5,705 nt of DNA from Endomicrobium sp. (GTDB lineage: Bacteria > Elusimicrobiota > Endomicrobiia > Endomicrobiales > Endomicrobiaceae). The position numbers and the translations under genes were made by a program. The stretch covers positions 1 to 5,705 of the forward strand of contig JAISKX010000066.1 in the NCBI GenBank assembly GCA_031260765.1, in the 5' to 3' direction. Shown here piece after piece: positions 1-5,705 of this stretch. The notes below the pieces were generated by a model that saw nothing but the letters and a program-made list of their open reading frames with translations, was not told the origin of the DNA and did not search any database. The first letter of the stretch is position 1. Each line of letters starts with the position of its first letter.

Positions 1-915
1 TAAGGCAAAAGCGATTTTTGCATATTTCTTAGCCGCAAAAGGCGTATTCAATTCCATTGCCGCAGGTAAGAGAATTGAGCAAGCGTCGCCGTGAGGAATA
101 TGATACAAAGCGCCTAAAGGTTGAGCCATAATATGCGCTATGCCTATGCCCGCCGTAATAGCCTGCCCGCCGAGATAACTTGCAAGAAGCATACTGCCCC
201 TTGCATCTATATTGGAAGGCTCATGGAATGCTTTGGGCAAATTCTCATTGATTATTTCTATAGCCTTTAAACCAAACATCTCAGAAAATGTATTTGCATT
301 TAAAGAAACATAAGACTCTATAGCATGGCTTAAAGCGTCCATACCCGTAGCCGCTGTGGTTTTGGAAGGAAGACCGAGAGTCAAAACAGGGTCTAAAATA
401 ACAATGTCGGCTATCATACTTGGATGATATAAACTCTTTTTTAAACCATTATTATTATTTGTGACCACCGCTGTTTTTGTAGCCTCTGCTCCTGTGCCGG
501 CTGTTGTGGGTATTGCCACAAAAAGAGTGGGAGCTTTTGTCGCTTGTTTGCCTTCCATTTGATATTGCTCAACATTGCCGCCGTTTGCAGCAAGCATATT
601 GATTGATTTCGCCGTATCTATTACGCTGCCGCCGCCGAGGGCTACTGTGCAATCGCATTTTTCTTTTAAGAAAATGTCGCGTCCGCCGTTTATGATATTT
701 AAGTCCGGCTCGGTTGCGACTTCGTATTTATAAGCGCTTATGCCTTTTTCTGAAAGGGATTTAACGGCATCGTCATAATCTTTGCCTATACCCTTATACG
801 CGACAAAAAATGCTTTCTTAACGCCATGCCAAGAAATAAGACCCGCTAATTCCTTTATCTTGCCTTCTCCAAATAAAACCTGTCTATTACATACAAAATC
901 AAATGCTTTTGCCAT
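1..915 (-). CDS. Iron-type (group III) alcohol dehydrogenase, C-terminus cut off by window edge
   Basis: NAD(P)-dependent oxidoreductase of the Fe-ADH/FucO family, which interconverts alcohols and aldehydes or ketones in the cytoplasm. The frame is open from the ATG at 915 to base 1 (305 codons; the family is usually about 380-390 residues, so roughly 80 are missing). Visible motifs: the nucleotide-binding GGGSVIDTAK at residues 94-103, PTTAGTGAE at 136-144, TGMDALSHAIE at 190-200, and the metal-site region at 261-276 ending in PHG. By spacing against E. coli FucO, the metal ligands are Asp193, His197, His261 and His275. Residue 265 is Gln where FucO and many relatives have a conserved His. 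The start is set by AAGGAG six bases upstream. It is the last visible gene of the cluster, 88 nt after the HIT gene, with that gap filled by a repeat. Substrate unknown: a sugar-derived aldehyde or keto-acid is plausible from context, but small alcohols cannot be excluded. Confidence 0.95.
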   Translation of the reverse strand, partial: MAKAFDFVCNRQVLFGEGKIKELAGLISWHGVKKAFFVAYKGIGKDYDDAVKSLSEKGISAYKYEVATEPDLNIINGGRDIFLKEKCDCTVALGGGSVIDTAKSINMLAANGGNVEQYQMEGKQATKAPTLFVAIPTTAGTGAEATKTAVVTNNNNGLKKSLYHPSMIADIVILDPVLTLGLPSKTTAATGMDALSHAIESYVSLNANTFSEMFGLKAIEIINENLPKAFHEPSNIDARGSMLLASYLGGQAITAGIGIAHIMAQPLGALYHIPHGDACSILLPAAMELNTPFAAKKYAKIAFAL

Positions 916-1007
916 ATTATTCTCCTTGTGTCCCCGCATAGCCTTGCAGGCAATACGGGGTTATTAACGACATCAAACCCCTTCGGGGTTTAGTTGTAGC
1001 AATCTAT
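916..1007 (-). repeat. Intergenic two-hairpin repeat, copy 1
   Basis: This copy fills the whole HIT-ADH spacer and reaches into the HIT stop codon. It aligns without gaps to 1427-1518 at an offset of 511 bp, with 78 of 92 positions identical by my count and 65 of 72 in the core 932-1003. It has two palindromes: 932-960 (12-nt arms CCCCGCATAGCC and GGCAATACGGGG, 5-nt loop) and 975-991 (AAACCCC, TTC loop, GGGGTTT), separated by 14 nt. In the sense transcript the longer stem contains one G-U wobble and one U-U mismatch and ends a few bases before the ADH Shine-Dalgarno. Likely a dispersed genomic repeat; function unknown. Confidence 0.85.
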
Positions 1008-1426
1008 TTCAGTTTTTCAATTTCTGCGGCAATTTTTGATACTAAGTCTTTGTATTGGTCGTCGGTTAGAAATTCTTTTTCGCTGTCGTCAAAGAATTTG
1101 CCCCATTGAAAGCCGCCTTCGTATTTGGGGACTACATGTATGTGAGTGTGAGGGACTGTGTCGCCGAAAGTTGCATAATTGATTTTGCCGGGCTTAAACA
1201 CATTGTTTAGAGCCTTAGCTACTAAAGCAGTGTCTGCAAAAAATCCCTTATTTTCTTCGGGCGTTAAATCAAACCACTCTTTTTTGTGACCTTTAAAAGT
1301 CACGATGCTTCTTCCTTTGTGCTTTTGGTTTCTGTTGAGATATACTATAGAATTGGACAATTCGGTGATTTTAATCATCAAACTATTTAACTTCTCGCCT
1401 TTTTCACAATAAAAACAATTCTCCAT
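1004..1426 (-). CDS. HIT (histidine triad) family protein
   Basis: A 140-residue cytoplasmic HIT-fold protein. The family comprises nucleotide hydrolases and transferases acting on substrates such as Ap4A or nucleoside phosphoramidates, using the second His of the triad as nucleophile. The triad is clear in VPHTHIHVVPKY at residues 92-102: His93, His95 (expected catalytic residue) and His97. An N-terminal Cys4-x-x-Cys7 pair resembles the zinc-binding start of many HIT proteins. Length is normal for a single-domain member. The ATG at 1426 has AGGAG six bases upstream. It is co-directional with its neighbours, 96 nt after the TRAP large subunit and 88 nt before the alcohol dehydrogenase. Both gaps hold copies of one repeat, so the gene sits like a cassette. 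Exact substrate not predictable; a link to sugar catabolism is only suggested by position. Confidence 0.93.
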   Translation of the reverse strand: MENCFYCEKGEKLNSLMIKITELSNSIVYLNRNQKHKGRSIVTFKGHKKEWFDLTPEENKGFFADTALVAKALNNVFKPGKINYATFGDTVPHTHIHVVPKYEGGFQWGKFFDDSEKEFLTDDQYKDLVSKIAAEIEKLK

Positions 1427-1518
1427 TTTATTCTCCTATGTCCCCCGCATTGCCTTGCAGGCAATACGGGGTTATTAAAAGCCTCAAACCCCTTCGGGGT
1501 TTAATTGCAGCAATTTAT
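1427..1518 (-). repeat. Intergenic two-hairpin repeat, copy 2
   Basis: Second copy of the repeat at 916-1007, occupying nearly all of the dctM-HIT spacer. Its palindromes are 1443-1471 (arms CCCCGCATTGCC and GGCAATACGGGG, loop TTGCA) and 1486-1502 (AAACCCC, TTC, GGGGTTT), again 14 nt apart. The long stem is better here than in copy 1: only one non-Watson-Crick pair, which is a G-U wobble in the sense RNA and a C-A mismatch in the opposite RNA. The left end runs into the HIT ribosome-binding region, as copy 1 does for the dehydrogenase. Confidence 0.85.
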
Positions 1519-1522
1519 AAAA

Positions 1523-2806
1523 CTACGGCATCATCAAATTAGGCAGGAACATAACCAATTGAGGGACATAAGTGATGAGTAAAAGCACCGCTACCATTGC
1601 TAAGAAGAATGGGATGAACGCTTTTACCACGCTCGTTATAGAGCATTTGGCTATGCCGCAACATATAAACAAACATACGCCGACGGGCGGCGTAAATAAG
1701 CCTATTGCGAGATTGACTGTCATAATCACTCCGAAATGCACTGGGTCAACGCCAAGCGCTACCGCTATCGGCAGCAAAATCGGGGTGAAGATGATTACAG
1801 CAGGGCTTAAGTCAAGCCAAGTCCCTACAAATAATAGCCAGAGATTGATAATCAAGAGGAGTAAGAATGTATTTGTAGTCAAGCCTGTTAAGAAACCGCC
1901 TATAGCCGCAGGCACATTTTGCTGAGCAAAAAGCCAAGCAAGAGCGGACGCTGTGGCTATCATCAAAGTGACTTGTCCTGTGGTAATAGCAATTTCTCCA
2001 ACGAGTTTGGGAATTTCCGTAAGTTTGAGTTCTCTATAATAAAAAGTCCCAAGCAAAAAGGAATACATTGCCGCTATGCCGGCAGCTTCTGTGGGAGTGA
2101 ACCACCCTGAAATAATACCGCCTAAGATTATGACGATAGTAAGCAAGGCGGGTATGCCTTTGAGAATTATTATTATGCCTTCACTCCACGCAATCTTTTT
2201 ATCGCGCGGATATCCTTTTTTCTTTGTGATTACAGCAGACACCGCTATCAAAACAAGACCTACAAGAATACCCGGTATAATGCCGCCCAGAAAGAGTTTT
2301 CCGATAGAAGCATTTGCCGCGACTCCATACACAACCATAGGAATGCTGGGAGGTATCATAACGCCTATTGTAGAAGAAGTGGCTGTGACTGCGACAGAAA
2401 AGTCTTTATCATAACCTTTTTCTTCCATAGCGGGTATTAAAATTGCGCCGATAGACGCTGAGTCCGATGCGGCAGAACCTGTAATACCTGCAAAAAGCAT
2501 ACTTGCAACTATATTGATATAGGCAAGACCGCCTTTCATAAAGCCGACCAACACTCTTGACATATTTATTAAGTCTCTCGTAATACCGCCCACAGCCATA
2601 AAGCGTCCTGTCAAAATAAATAAAGGCACTGCTATGAGGGTAAAGCTATCAAGCCCTGTGAACATTCTTTGAACTACTATCATAAGAGGCAAATCTGTGC
2701 CAATCAATATCCCGCCCAATGCGGCAAGCCCTGTGCATAAGGCTATAGGAACATTGAAAACCATCAAACCTATCATTATTGCAAAAACAATAGCCGCTAC
2801 TGTCAT
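1523..2806 (-). CDS. dctM: TRAP transporter large membrane subunit (DctM family)
   Basis: A 427-residue polytopic inner-membrane protein, the ion-coupled channel-forming subunit of a tripartite ATP-independent periplasmic transporter. It is hydrophobic throughout, with roughly a dozen membrane segments. DctM-family motifs are visible: PLFILTG at 61-67, MLFAGITGSAASDSASIG at 103-120, IPPSIPMVVYG at 151-161, and a late GLFTPPVGVCLF. Full length for the family with no break. Its ATG overlaps the stop of the small subunit as ATGA (2803-2806), so translation is probably coupled. A good AAGGAGG (2814-2820) lies seven bases upstream, inside the end of dctQ. The symbol names the family only; C4-dicarboxylate is not implied as substrate. 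Confidence 0.97.
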   Translation of the reverse strand: MTVAAIVFAIMIGLMVFNVPIALCTGLAALGGILIGTDLPLMIVVQRMFTGLDSFTLIAVPLFILTGRFMAVGGITRDLINMSRVLVGFMKGGLAYINIVASMLFAGITGSAASDSASIGAILIPAMEEKGYDKDFSVAVTATSSTIGVMIPPSIPMVVYGVAANASIGKLFLGGIIPGILVGLVLIAVSAVITKKKGYPRDKKIAWSEGIIIILKGIPALLTIVIILGGIISGWFTPTEAAGIAAMYSFLLGTFYYRELKLTEIPKLVGEIAITTGQVTLMIATASALAWLFAQQNVPAAIGGFLTGLTTNTFLLLLIINLWLLFVGTWLDLSPAVIIFTPILLPIAVALGVDPVHFGVIMTVNLAIGLFTPPVGVCLFICCGIAKCSITSVVKAFIPFFLAMVAVLLLITYVPQLVMFLPNLMMP

Positions 2807-3330
2807 AGTTGAACCTCCTTGCTCAAATCAATCTCTTCCAATTTAGGAGCATCGTCTTTTTCCCCTTTTATAAGGACTTTCATCTCATATATTCCGCAAA
2901 TCACATATAGGAATCCTGCAAGGGGCAATACTGCATATACAATAATCATCGGCAGCCTCAGAATTGGAGAAATCTGTGAGAACCCTACAACATCCACGCA
3001 GAGATGATATCCAAAAAACGCTAAACAAGCGCCGAACAAAATAACCATACCTTGAACGCAGATGAAATCAATTCTTCTTGCTTTTGGGCTGAATTTAGAA
3101 ATAATATAATCTATGCCCAAATGCAATTTATATCTCAAAGTCATCACGCTGCCTAAGAAACAAAGCCAGAGAAAAGCAAATCTGGCGACTTCATCAGTCC
3201 AAGGAAAAGGATAAGCAAAAAATGTCCTTGTAAAAACTTGAGACACAATAGCAAACAACATTGTAAGCCCTACTATTTTTACAATGCTGTTTATTATCAC
3301 ATCGTATAAAATATGCATAAAGTTCTTCAT
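2803..3330 (-). CDS. dctQ: TRAP transporter small membrane subunit (DctQ family)
   Basis: A 175-residue integral membrane protein, the small subunit that pairs with DctM and helps dock the periplasmic binding protein. Four hydrophobic segments lie at about residues 12-32, 49-66, 88-107 and 127-146. Between the first and second is the family signature PWTDEVARFAFLWLCFLG (43-60). The charged C-terminal tail, about 155-175, is expected to be cytoplasmic. The ATG at 3330 follows GGAGG (3335-3339) with a spacer of only four bases, which is short. The next in-frame Met (residue 5) would give a 16-base spacer, so I keep the first. The stop overlaps the start of dctM. A terminator-like hairpin separates it from dctP, so expression probably depends on read-through or a promoter I cannot see. 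Confidence 0.94.
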   Translation of the reverse strand: MKNFMHILYDVIINSIVKIVGLTMLFAIVSQVFTRTFFAYPFPWTDEVARFAFLWLCFLGSVMTLRYKLHLGIDYIISKFSPKARRIDFICVQGMVILFGACLAFFGYHLCVDVVGFSQISPILRLPMIIVYAVLPLAGFLYVICGIYEMKVLIKGEKDDAPKLEEIDLSKEVQL

Positions 3331-3334
3331 TTGA

Positions 3335-3339
3335 CCTCC
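3335..3339 (-). promoter_or_regulatory. Shine-Dalgarno of dctQ with short spacer
   Basis: A consensus GGAGG in the sense strand ends four bases before the dctQ ATG, shorter than the six to ten bases seen at the other genes here. It lies downstream of the terminator hairpin, so any transcript passing that hairpin carries an intact ribosome site. Confidence 0.65.
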
Positions 3340-3353
3340 AGTTTCAATTTACA

Positions 3354-3395
3354 AAAAATGAGGCGTCTTCTTTACAAAAAAGACGCCTCATTTTT
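3354..3395 (-). terminator. Intrinsic-terminator-like hairpin between dctP and dctQ
   Basis: Perfect 16-bp inverted repeat, arms 3354-3369 and 3380-3395 with a 10-nt loop. The GC core is GAGGCGTC/GACGCCTC. In the direction of transcription the core is followed by A and then six T, the layout of a rho-independent terminator. The matching A-tract on the other side makes it bidirectional in form. It starts 7 nt after the dctP stop codon. The likely effect is partial termination and 3'-end protection, leaving more binding-protein mRNA than dctQM mRNA. Confidence 0.82.
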
Positions 3396-3402
3396 GTATC
3401 AA

Positions 3403-4419
3403 CTATTTCTTCGGTGTGTATTTGAAATTTACGAAAGTGTCTATGACATCTCCTCCGATTTGATTGCGATATTCTTGATAAAGAGGTTTAACCGCATTTA
3501 CAAATGAGCTTTTATCAGGAACGGTATTTACTTTCATTCCCAATTTCGCAAGTTCTTTGAAAGCCGCCGCATCGCCATCTAAGTCTAATTTGCTTTCATA
3601 TCTTCCCGTTGCATCGCCTGCATCAAGAACAATTTTCTGCAAATCAGCAGGTAATGAATTGAAGAATTTTGCGCTCATACCGATGATGTTTGGAGAAATC
3701 AAATGCTCTGTTTGAGATACGAATTTTGTAACTTCGTATTCTTTCTGAGTGATAATCAAAGGAGTTGAATTTTCCGCCGCATCAACGACTTTTGTTTGAA
3801 GAGCCATATATCTCTCATTAGCCGATAGAGGAACAGGCACTGCGCCCAAAAGCGTGAATGCTCTTGAAATTACAGGGCTTTCCATAATTCTGACTTTCAT
3901 TCCTTTGAAATCTTTTACAGTGACAATAGGATTTTTGGAGTTATACATATTTCTTGGGCTTCTAACCATCCATCCTATTATTTTTACGCCTGTTTTCTTT
4001 TCAAGAGATTCTGCAAATTTTTTGCCTTCTCCCGAATCAAGAATAGCCCATACTCTGTCAACGCTTCCCGCTATATAAGGAAGGTCAAATACCATAAATT
4101 TGGGGTCAAAGCCTGAAAGAACGGCTGTGTTGACTTCTGCCGCTTGAAGGCTGCCCATTTTCATTTGTTCCATATAGTCGCGATGTCCGCCGAGCTGTCC
4201 TGTGTGCTTAACATCAACCGTGATTCTTCCTGCGCTTTGTTTCTCTACCAAATCCTTAAAATAGAAAAATGCTTTTACGCAATTGTCCTCAGGATTTGAG
4301 GGCGTCGCCATTGTGATTTTGTAAGTCTTAGGCGCCGCTATTGCTGCGGAAACCGCAAAAGACAAAACAAAAACAAATGCTACTACTAATGAGACTGCTG
4401 ATTTAATGCTCTTTTTCAT
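3403..4419 (-). CDS. dctP: TRAP transporter periplasmic solute-binding protein (DctP family)
   Basis: A 338-residue extracytoplasmic binding protein that captures the solute and delivers it to DctQM. The N-terminus has Lys residues at 2, 3 and 6, a hydrophobic core (about 8-24), and an Ala-rich cleavage region near 25-30 (SAAIAAP) with no lipobox Cys: a Sec signal peptide for a soluble periplasmic protein. The mature part follows the DctP pattern, with GQLGGHRDYMEQMKMGSLQ (74-92), FKGMKVRIMESP (171-182) and YMALQTKVVDAAENS (204-218). By analogy with SiaP, Arg177 should bind the solute's carboxylate and Asn217 should also contact the ligand, pointing to an acidic substrate. The ATG at 4419 has AGGAG six bases upstream. 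Given the neighbouring KDG-type kinase, a sugar acid or uronate is the most likely solute, but this is inferred. Confidence 0.96.
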   Translation of the reverse strand: MKKSIKSAVSLVVAFVFVLSFAVSAAIAAPKTYKITMATPSNPEDNCVKAFFYFKDLVEKQSAGRITVDVKHTGQLGGHRDYMEQMKMGSLQAAEVNTAVLSGFDPKFMVFDLPYIAGSVDRVWAILDSGEGKKFAESLEKKTGVKIIGWMVRSPRNMYNSKNPIVTVKDFKGMKVRIMESPVISRAFTLLGAVPVPLSANERYMALQTKVVDAAENSTPLIITQKEYEVTKFVSQTEHLISPNIIGMSAKFFNSLPADLQKIVLDAGDATGRYESKLDLDGDAAAFKELAKLGMKVNTVPDKSSFVNAVKPLYQEYRNQIGGDVIDTFVNFKYTPKK

Positions 4420-4442
4420 GTTGCTCTCCTTTTTGTTTTTTT

Positions 4443-4464
4443 AGACAGCCGCGAGGGTCTGTCT
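4443..4464. repeat. Palindrome with 6-bp arms, first of four in the kinase-dctP gap
   Basis: Arms AGACAG (4443-4448) and CTGTCT (4459-4464) enclose a 10-nt loop that could pair further as CC/GG around GCGA. In the sense transcript it is followed by an A-run, not U, so it is not a terminator for the kinase gene. It lies 13 nt upstream of the dctP Shine-Dalgarno. Confidence 0.6.
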
Positions 4465-4470
4465 TACAAC

Positions 4471-4487
4471 AATCCCGGTTTGGGATT
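4471..4487. repeat. Palindrome AATCCC/GGGATT in the kinase-dctP gap
   Basis: Arms AATCCC and GGGATT with a 5-nt loop, preceded on the plus strand by TTACAAC. The repeat copies near the HIT gene show a similar layout on the minus strand (copy 1: CTACAACTAAACCCC, then GGGGTTT), so the units may be distantly related. That link is weak. Confidence 0.55.
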
Positions 4488-4495
4488 TTACTTTT

Positions 4496-4515
4496 GGGCG
4501 AATGATTATTCGCCC
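4496..4515. repeat. Perfect 8-bp palindrome GGGCGAAT/ATTCGCCC
   Basis: Arms 4496-4503 and 4508-4515, loop GATT. On the minus strand it is preceded by TTTGTAG. From general familiarity, GTAG-flanked GGGCGAAT-type hairpins occur as dispersed intergenic repeats in several bacterial genomes. No U-run follows in the sense RNA. Confidence 0.75.
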
Positions 4516-4539
4516 CTACAAACATTTTTGCGTTTTTAG

Positions 4540-4562
4540 GAGACGCGCATATAGCGCGTCTC
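4540..4562. repeat. Perfect 9-bp palindrome GAGACGCGC/GCGCGTCTC
   Basis: Arms 4540-4548 and 4554-4562, loop ATATA. It begins 11 nt after the kinase stop codon in the sense direction. Preceded on the minus strand by ATGTA, much like the GGGCGAAT palindrome (TTTGTAG), so both look like units of the same kind of dispersed repeat. It may protect the kinase mRNA 3' end, but it lacks a U-run. Confidence 0.75.
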
Positions 4563-4573
4563 TACATGACCAA

Positions 4574-5671
4574 TTACCTATTGACTCTGCCGCTGGCATT
4601 GCCTTTCATCAGGGGCAGAATTTCTGACTTTTTGACATAATTGAAATCTCCATAGACGCTGTGGCATAAGCAGCTTGCCGCAGCCGCAAAGGCAACGCAT
4701 TGACTATCGTCTTTGGAAAATTCCGCATCTAATAAGGAGTATATAAGACCTGCGCTAAAAGAATCTCCTCCGCCTATGCGGTCAACTATGTTTTTAATCT
4801 GATAAGGCTCATAAGCCCCATTGTTTAAAGGGGCAAAATTTGCCTTATCGCTTTTTGCATCATAAAGCATAGCGCCCCAATTATTGTGGCTGGCGGATAT
4901 GCTTTCCCTTAAAGTAAAAGCGACTTTTTTGACATTGGGATATTGTTTGACGATTTTTCTTGCTACTTCGGGATATTTGTCAATTTCAAGTTTTCCGCTT
5001 GTAACATCTGTATTTCCCGCTTGTATGTTTAAGACATCGTCTGCATCTTCTTCATTGCCTATTACAATGTCAACAAAAGGAACTATTTTAGACATAGTTT
5101 TGCGGGCAAGTTCTTGGGCAGTTTTTGCCGTCTTATCCCATTTCCACAACTTTTTTCTAAAATTCAAATCGCAAGATACTGTAATTCCTGCTTTTTTAGC
5201 GGCTTCAACAGCCTCTTGAGCGGCAATAGCGGCATTTTCAGAAAGAGCGGGCGTAATTCCCGTGATATGAAACCAGCCGCAATCTTTAAAAATCTCCGAC
5301 CAATTATAATCTTGAGGTTTAGTCAAAGCGATAGAAGAATAATCTCTATCATAAATGACATTGCTGCCCCTTTGATTAGCGCCGTTTTCAACAAAAAACA
5401 ATCCAAATCTGCCGGGTTTTTTAAATACAAATTGAGTTCCTACGCCTACGGAACGGACATTGCCGATAAAAGCGTCTGTCACATCATTATCAGGTAAAGC
5501 AGTGATAAAATCTGTTTTTAGCCCCAAAATAGAAAGAGATGCTAAAACATTGATTTCTCCGCCGGCAAAAGTGATTACTGCATTGCCGGGTATGGATTGG
5601 CGGATTCTTAAAAAATCCGGCATATTGATTCTTCCCATCACTTCTCCAAAAGCAAGAATTTTCTTATCCAT
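4574..5671 (-). CDS. kdgK: PfkB-family sugar kinase, probable 2-dehydro-3-deoxygluconokinase
   Basis: A 365-residue cytoplasmic ribokinase-fold enzyme. The best match is KDG kinase, which phosphorylates 2-keto-3-deoxygluconate with ATP to KDPG, the substrate of KDPG aldolase. Motifs: GGEINVLASLSILG at 37-50 (sugar-binding N-terminal signature); YDR at 107-109 and DLNFRKKLW at 168-176, which match the sugar-acid-contacting regions of known KDG kinases; GNEEDADDVL at 205-214; and VDRIGGGDSFSAG at 296-308 with catalytic base Asp303. The tail, ASGRVNR, resembles the ASGRVQR ending common in this group. The length is somewhat above the 309 residues of E. coli KdgK. The frame stays open to the window edge upstream, but GGAGG ten bases before ATG 5671 and the family-typical N-terminus (KILAFGEVMGR) fix the start. 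Another PfkB sugar kinase specificity is possible. It lies 154 nt before dctP. Confidence 0.92.
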   Translation of the reverse strand: MDKKILAFGEVMGRINMPDFLRIRQSIPGNAVITFAGGEINVLASLSILGLKTDFITALPDNDVTDAFIGNVRSVGVGTQFVFKKPGRFGLFFVENGANQRGSNVIYDRDYSSIALTKPQDYNWSEIFKDCGWFHITGITPALSENAAIAAQEAVEAAKKAGITVSCDLNFRKKLWKWDKTAKTAQELARKTMSKIVPFVDIVIGNEEDADDVLNIQAGNTDVTSGKLEIDKYPEVARKIVKQYPNVKKVAFTLRESISASHNNWGAMLYDAKSDKANFAPLNNGAYEPYQIKNIVDRIGGGDSFSAGLIYSLLDAEFSKDDSQCVAFAAAASCLCHSVYGDFNYVKKSEILPLMKGNASGRVNR

Positions 5672-5681
5672 TTTTTGCTTT

Positions 5682-5686
5682 CCTCC
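5682..5686 (-). promoter_or_regulatory. Shine-Dalgarno that decides the kdgK start
   Basis: GGAGG in the sense strand, ten bases before the ATG at 5671. The 11 codons visible upstream in the same frame contain no stop, so this site and the protein alignment are what set the start. The remaining bases to 5705 show no recognisable promoter or end of an upstream gene. Confidence 0.75.
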
Positions 5687-5705
5687 ATATTCCGAGCGCT
5701 TTTTC

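Noticed and set aside
782..967. Plus-strand open frame across the start of the dehydrogenase gene
   Set aside because: It is antisense to a well-supported coding start and runs into the repeat hairpin. Its product has no recognisable motif or domain.
975..991. AAACCCC/GGGGTTT hairpin as an intrinsic terminator for the HIT gene (and 1486-1502 for dctM)
   Set aside because: Only three T follow the GC core, and they are part of the stem; there is no U-tract beyond it. Its occurrence as part of a two-hairpin repeat fits a repeat better than a terminator.
1572..2414. Plus-strand open frames opposite the TRAP large subunit
   Set aside because: They are antisense to a full-length DctM protein with intact family motifs, and their products are low-complexity shadows of its codons.
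3313..3507. Plus-strand open frame spanning the dctP-dctQ gap
   Set aside because: It reads through the terminator stem and antisense to the end of dctP. It has no domain.
4443..4562. CRISPR array
   Set aside because: The four palindromes differ in sequence and spacing, with no repeated unit and no spacer pattern.
4420..4573. Promoter for dctP in the kinase-dctP gap
   Set aside because: No convincing -35/-10 pair was visible on the minus strand. TTGGTC with TATATG has only 14 nt between and falls in a palindrome, so it is not reported as a feature.
4763..4774. GGGD in place of the more usual GAGD at the kinase active site as a defect
   Set aside because: The catalytic Asp303 and flanking Gly residues are present, and GGGD is common in KDG kinases of this type.
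4884..5497. Plus-strand open frames opposite the kinase gene
   Set aside because: Both are antisense to conserved KDG kinase motifs, with no recognisable product.

Overview
The window is a single co-directional gene cluster on the minus strand. It has the composition of a moderately AT-rich bacterium with a diderm (Gram-negative-type) envelope. The solute-binding protein has a Sec signal peptide with an Ala-rich cleavage region and no lipobox cysteine, as expected for a soluble periplasmic protein. TRAP transporters of this kind occur in Proteobacteria, Synergistota, Spirochaetota and others. Nothing in the window fixes the phylum, and I do not name a species.

In the direction of transcription (right to left) the order is: a PfkB-family sugar-acid kinase of the 2-keto-3-deoxygluconate (KDG) kinase type (4574-5671); a 154-nt gap packed with four different hairpins (4420-4573); a DctP-type TRAP solute-binding protein (3403-4419); a strong intrinsic-terminator-like hairpin (3354-3395); the small (2803-3330) and large (1523-2806) TRAP membrane subunits, overlapping by ATGA; a two-hairpin repeat; a HIT-family nucleotide hydrolase/transferase (1004-1426); a second copy of the same repeat; and an iron-type group III alcohol dehydrogenase that starts at 915 and runs off the left edge (1-915, 305 codons seen). 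No gene on the plus strand is supported.

Together the genes suggest uptake and catabolism of an acidic sugar or related carboxylate. The binding protein captures it in the periplasm, DctQM imports it with an ion gradient, the alcohol dehydrogenase could interconvert a carbonyl and an alcohol, and the kinase would phosphorylate KDG for entry into the lower Entner-Doudoroff route. The exact substrate is inference. The role of the HIT protein here is unknown.

The most unusual feature is the non-coding DNA. Both spacers around the HIT gene are filled almost completely by copies of one repeat of about 72-92 bp, aligned without gaps at an offset of 511 bp, so HIT gene plus spacer looks like a removable or inserted cassette. 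The kinase-dctP gap is a mosaic of palindromes that look like dispersed genomic repeats. I did not find evidence for a wholly new system.
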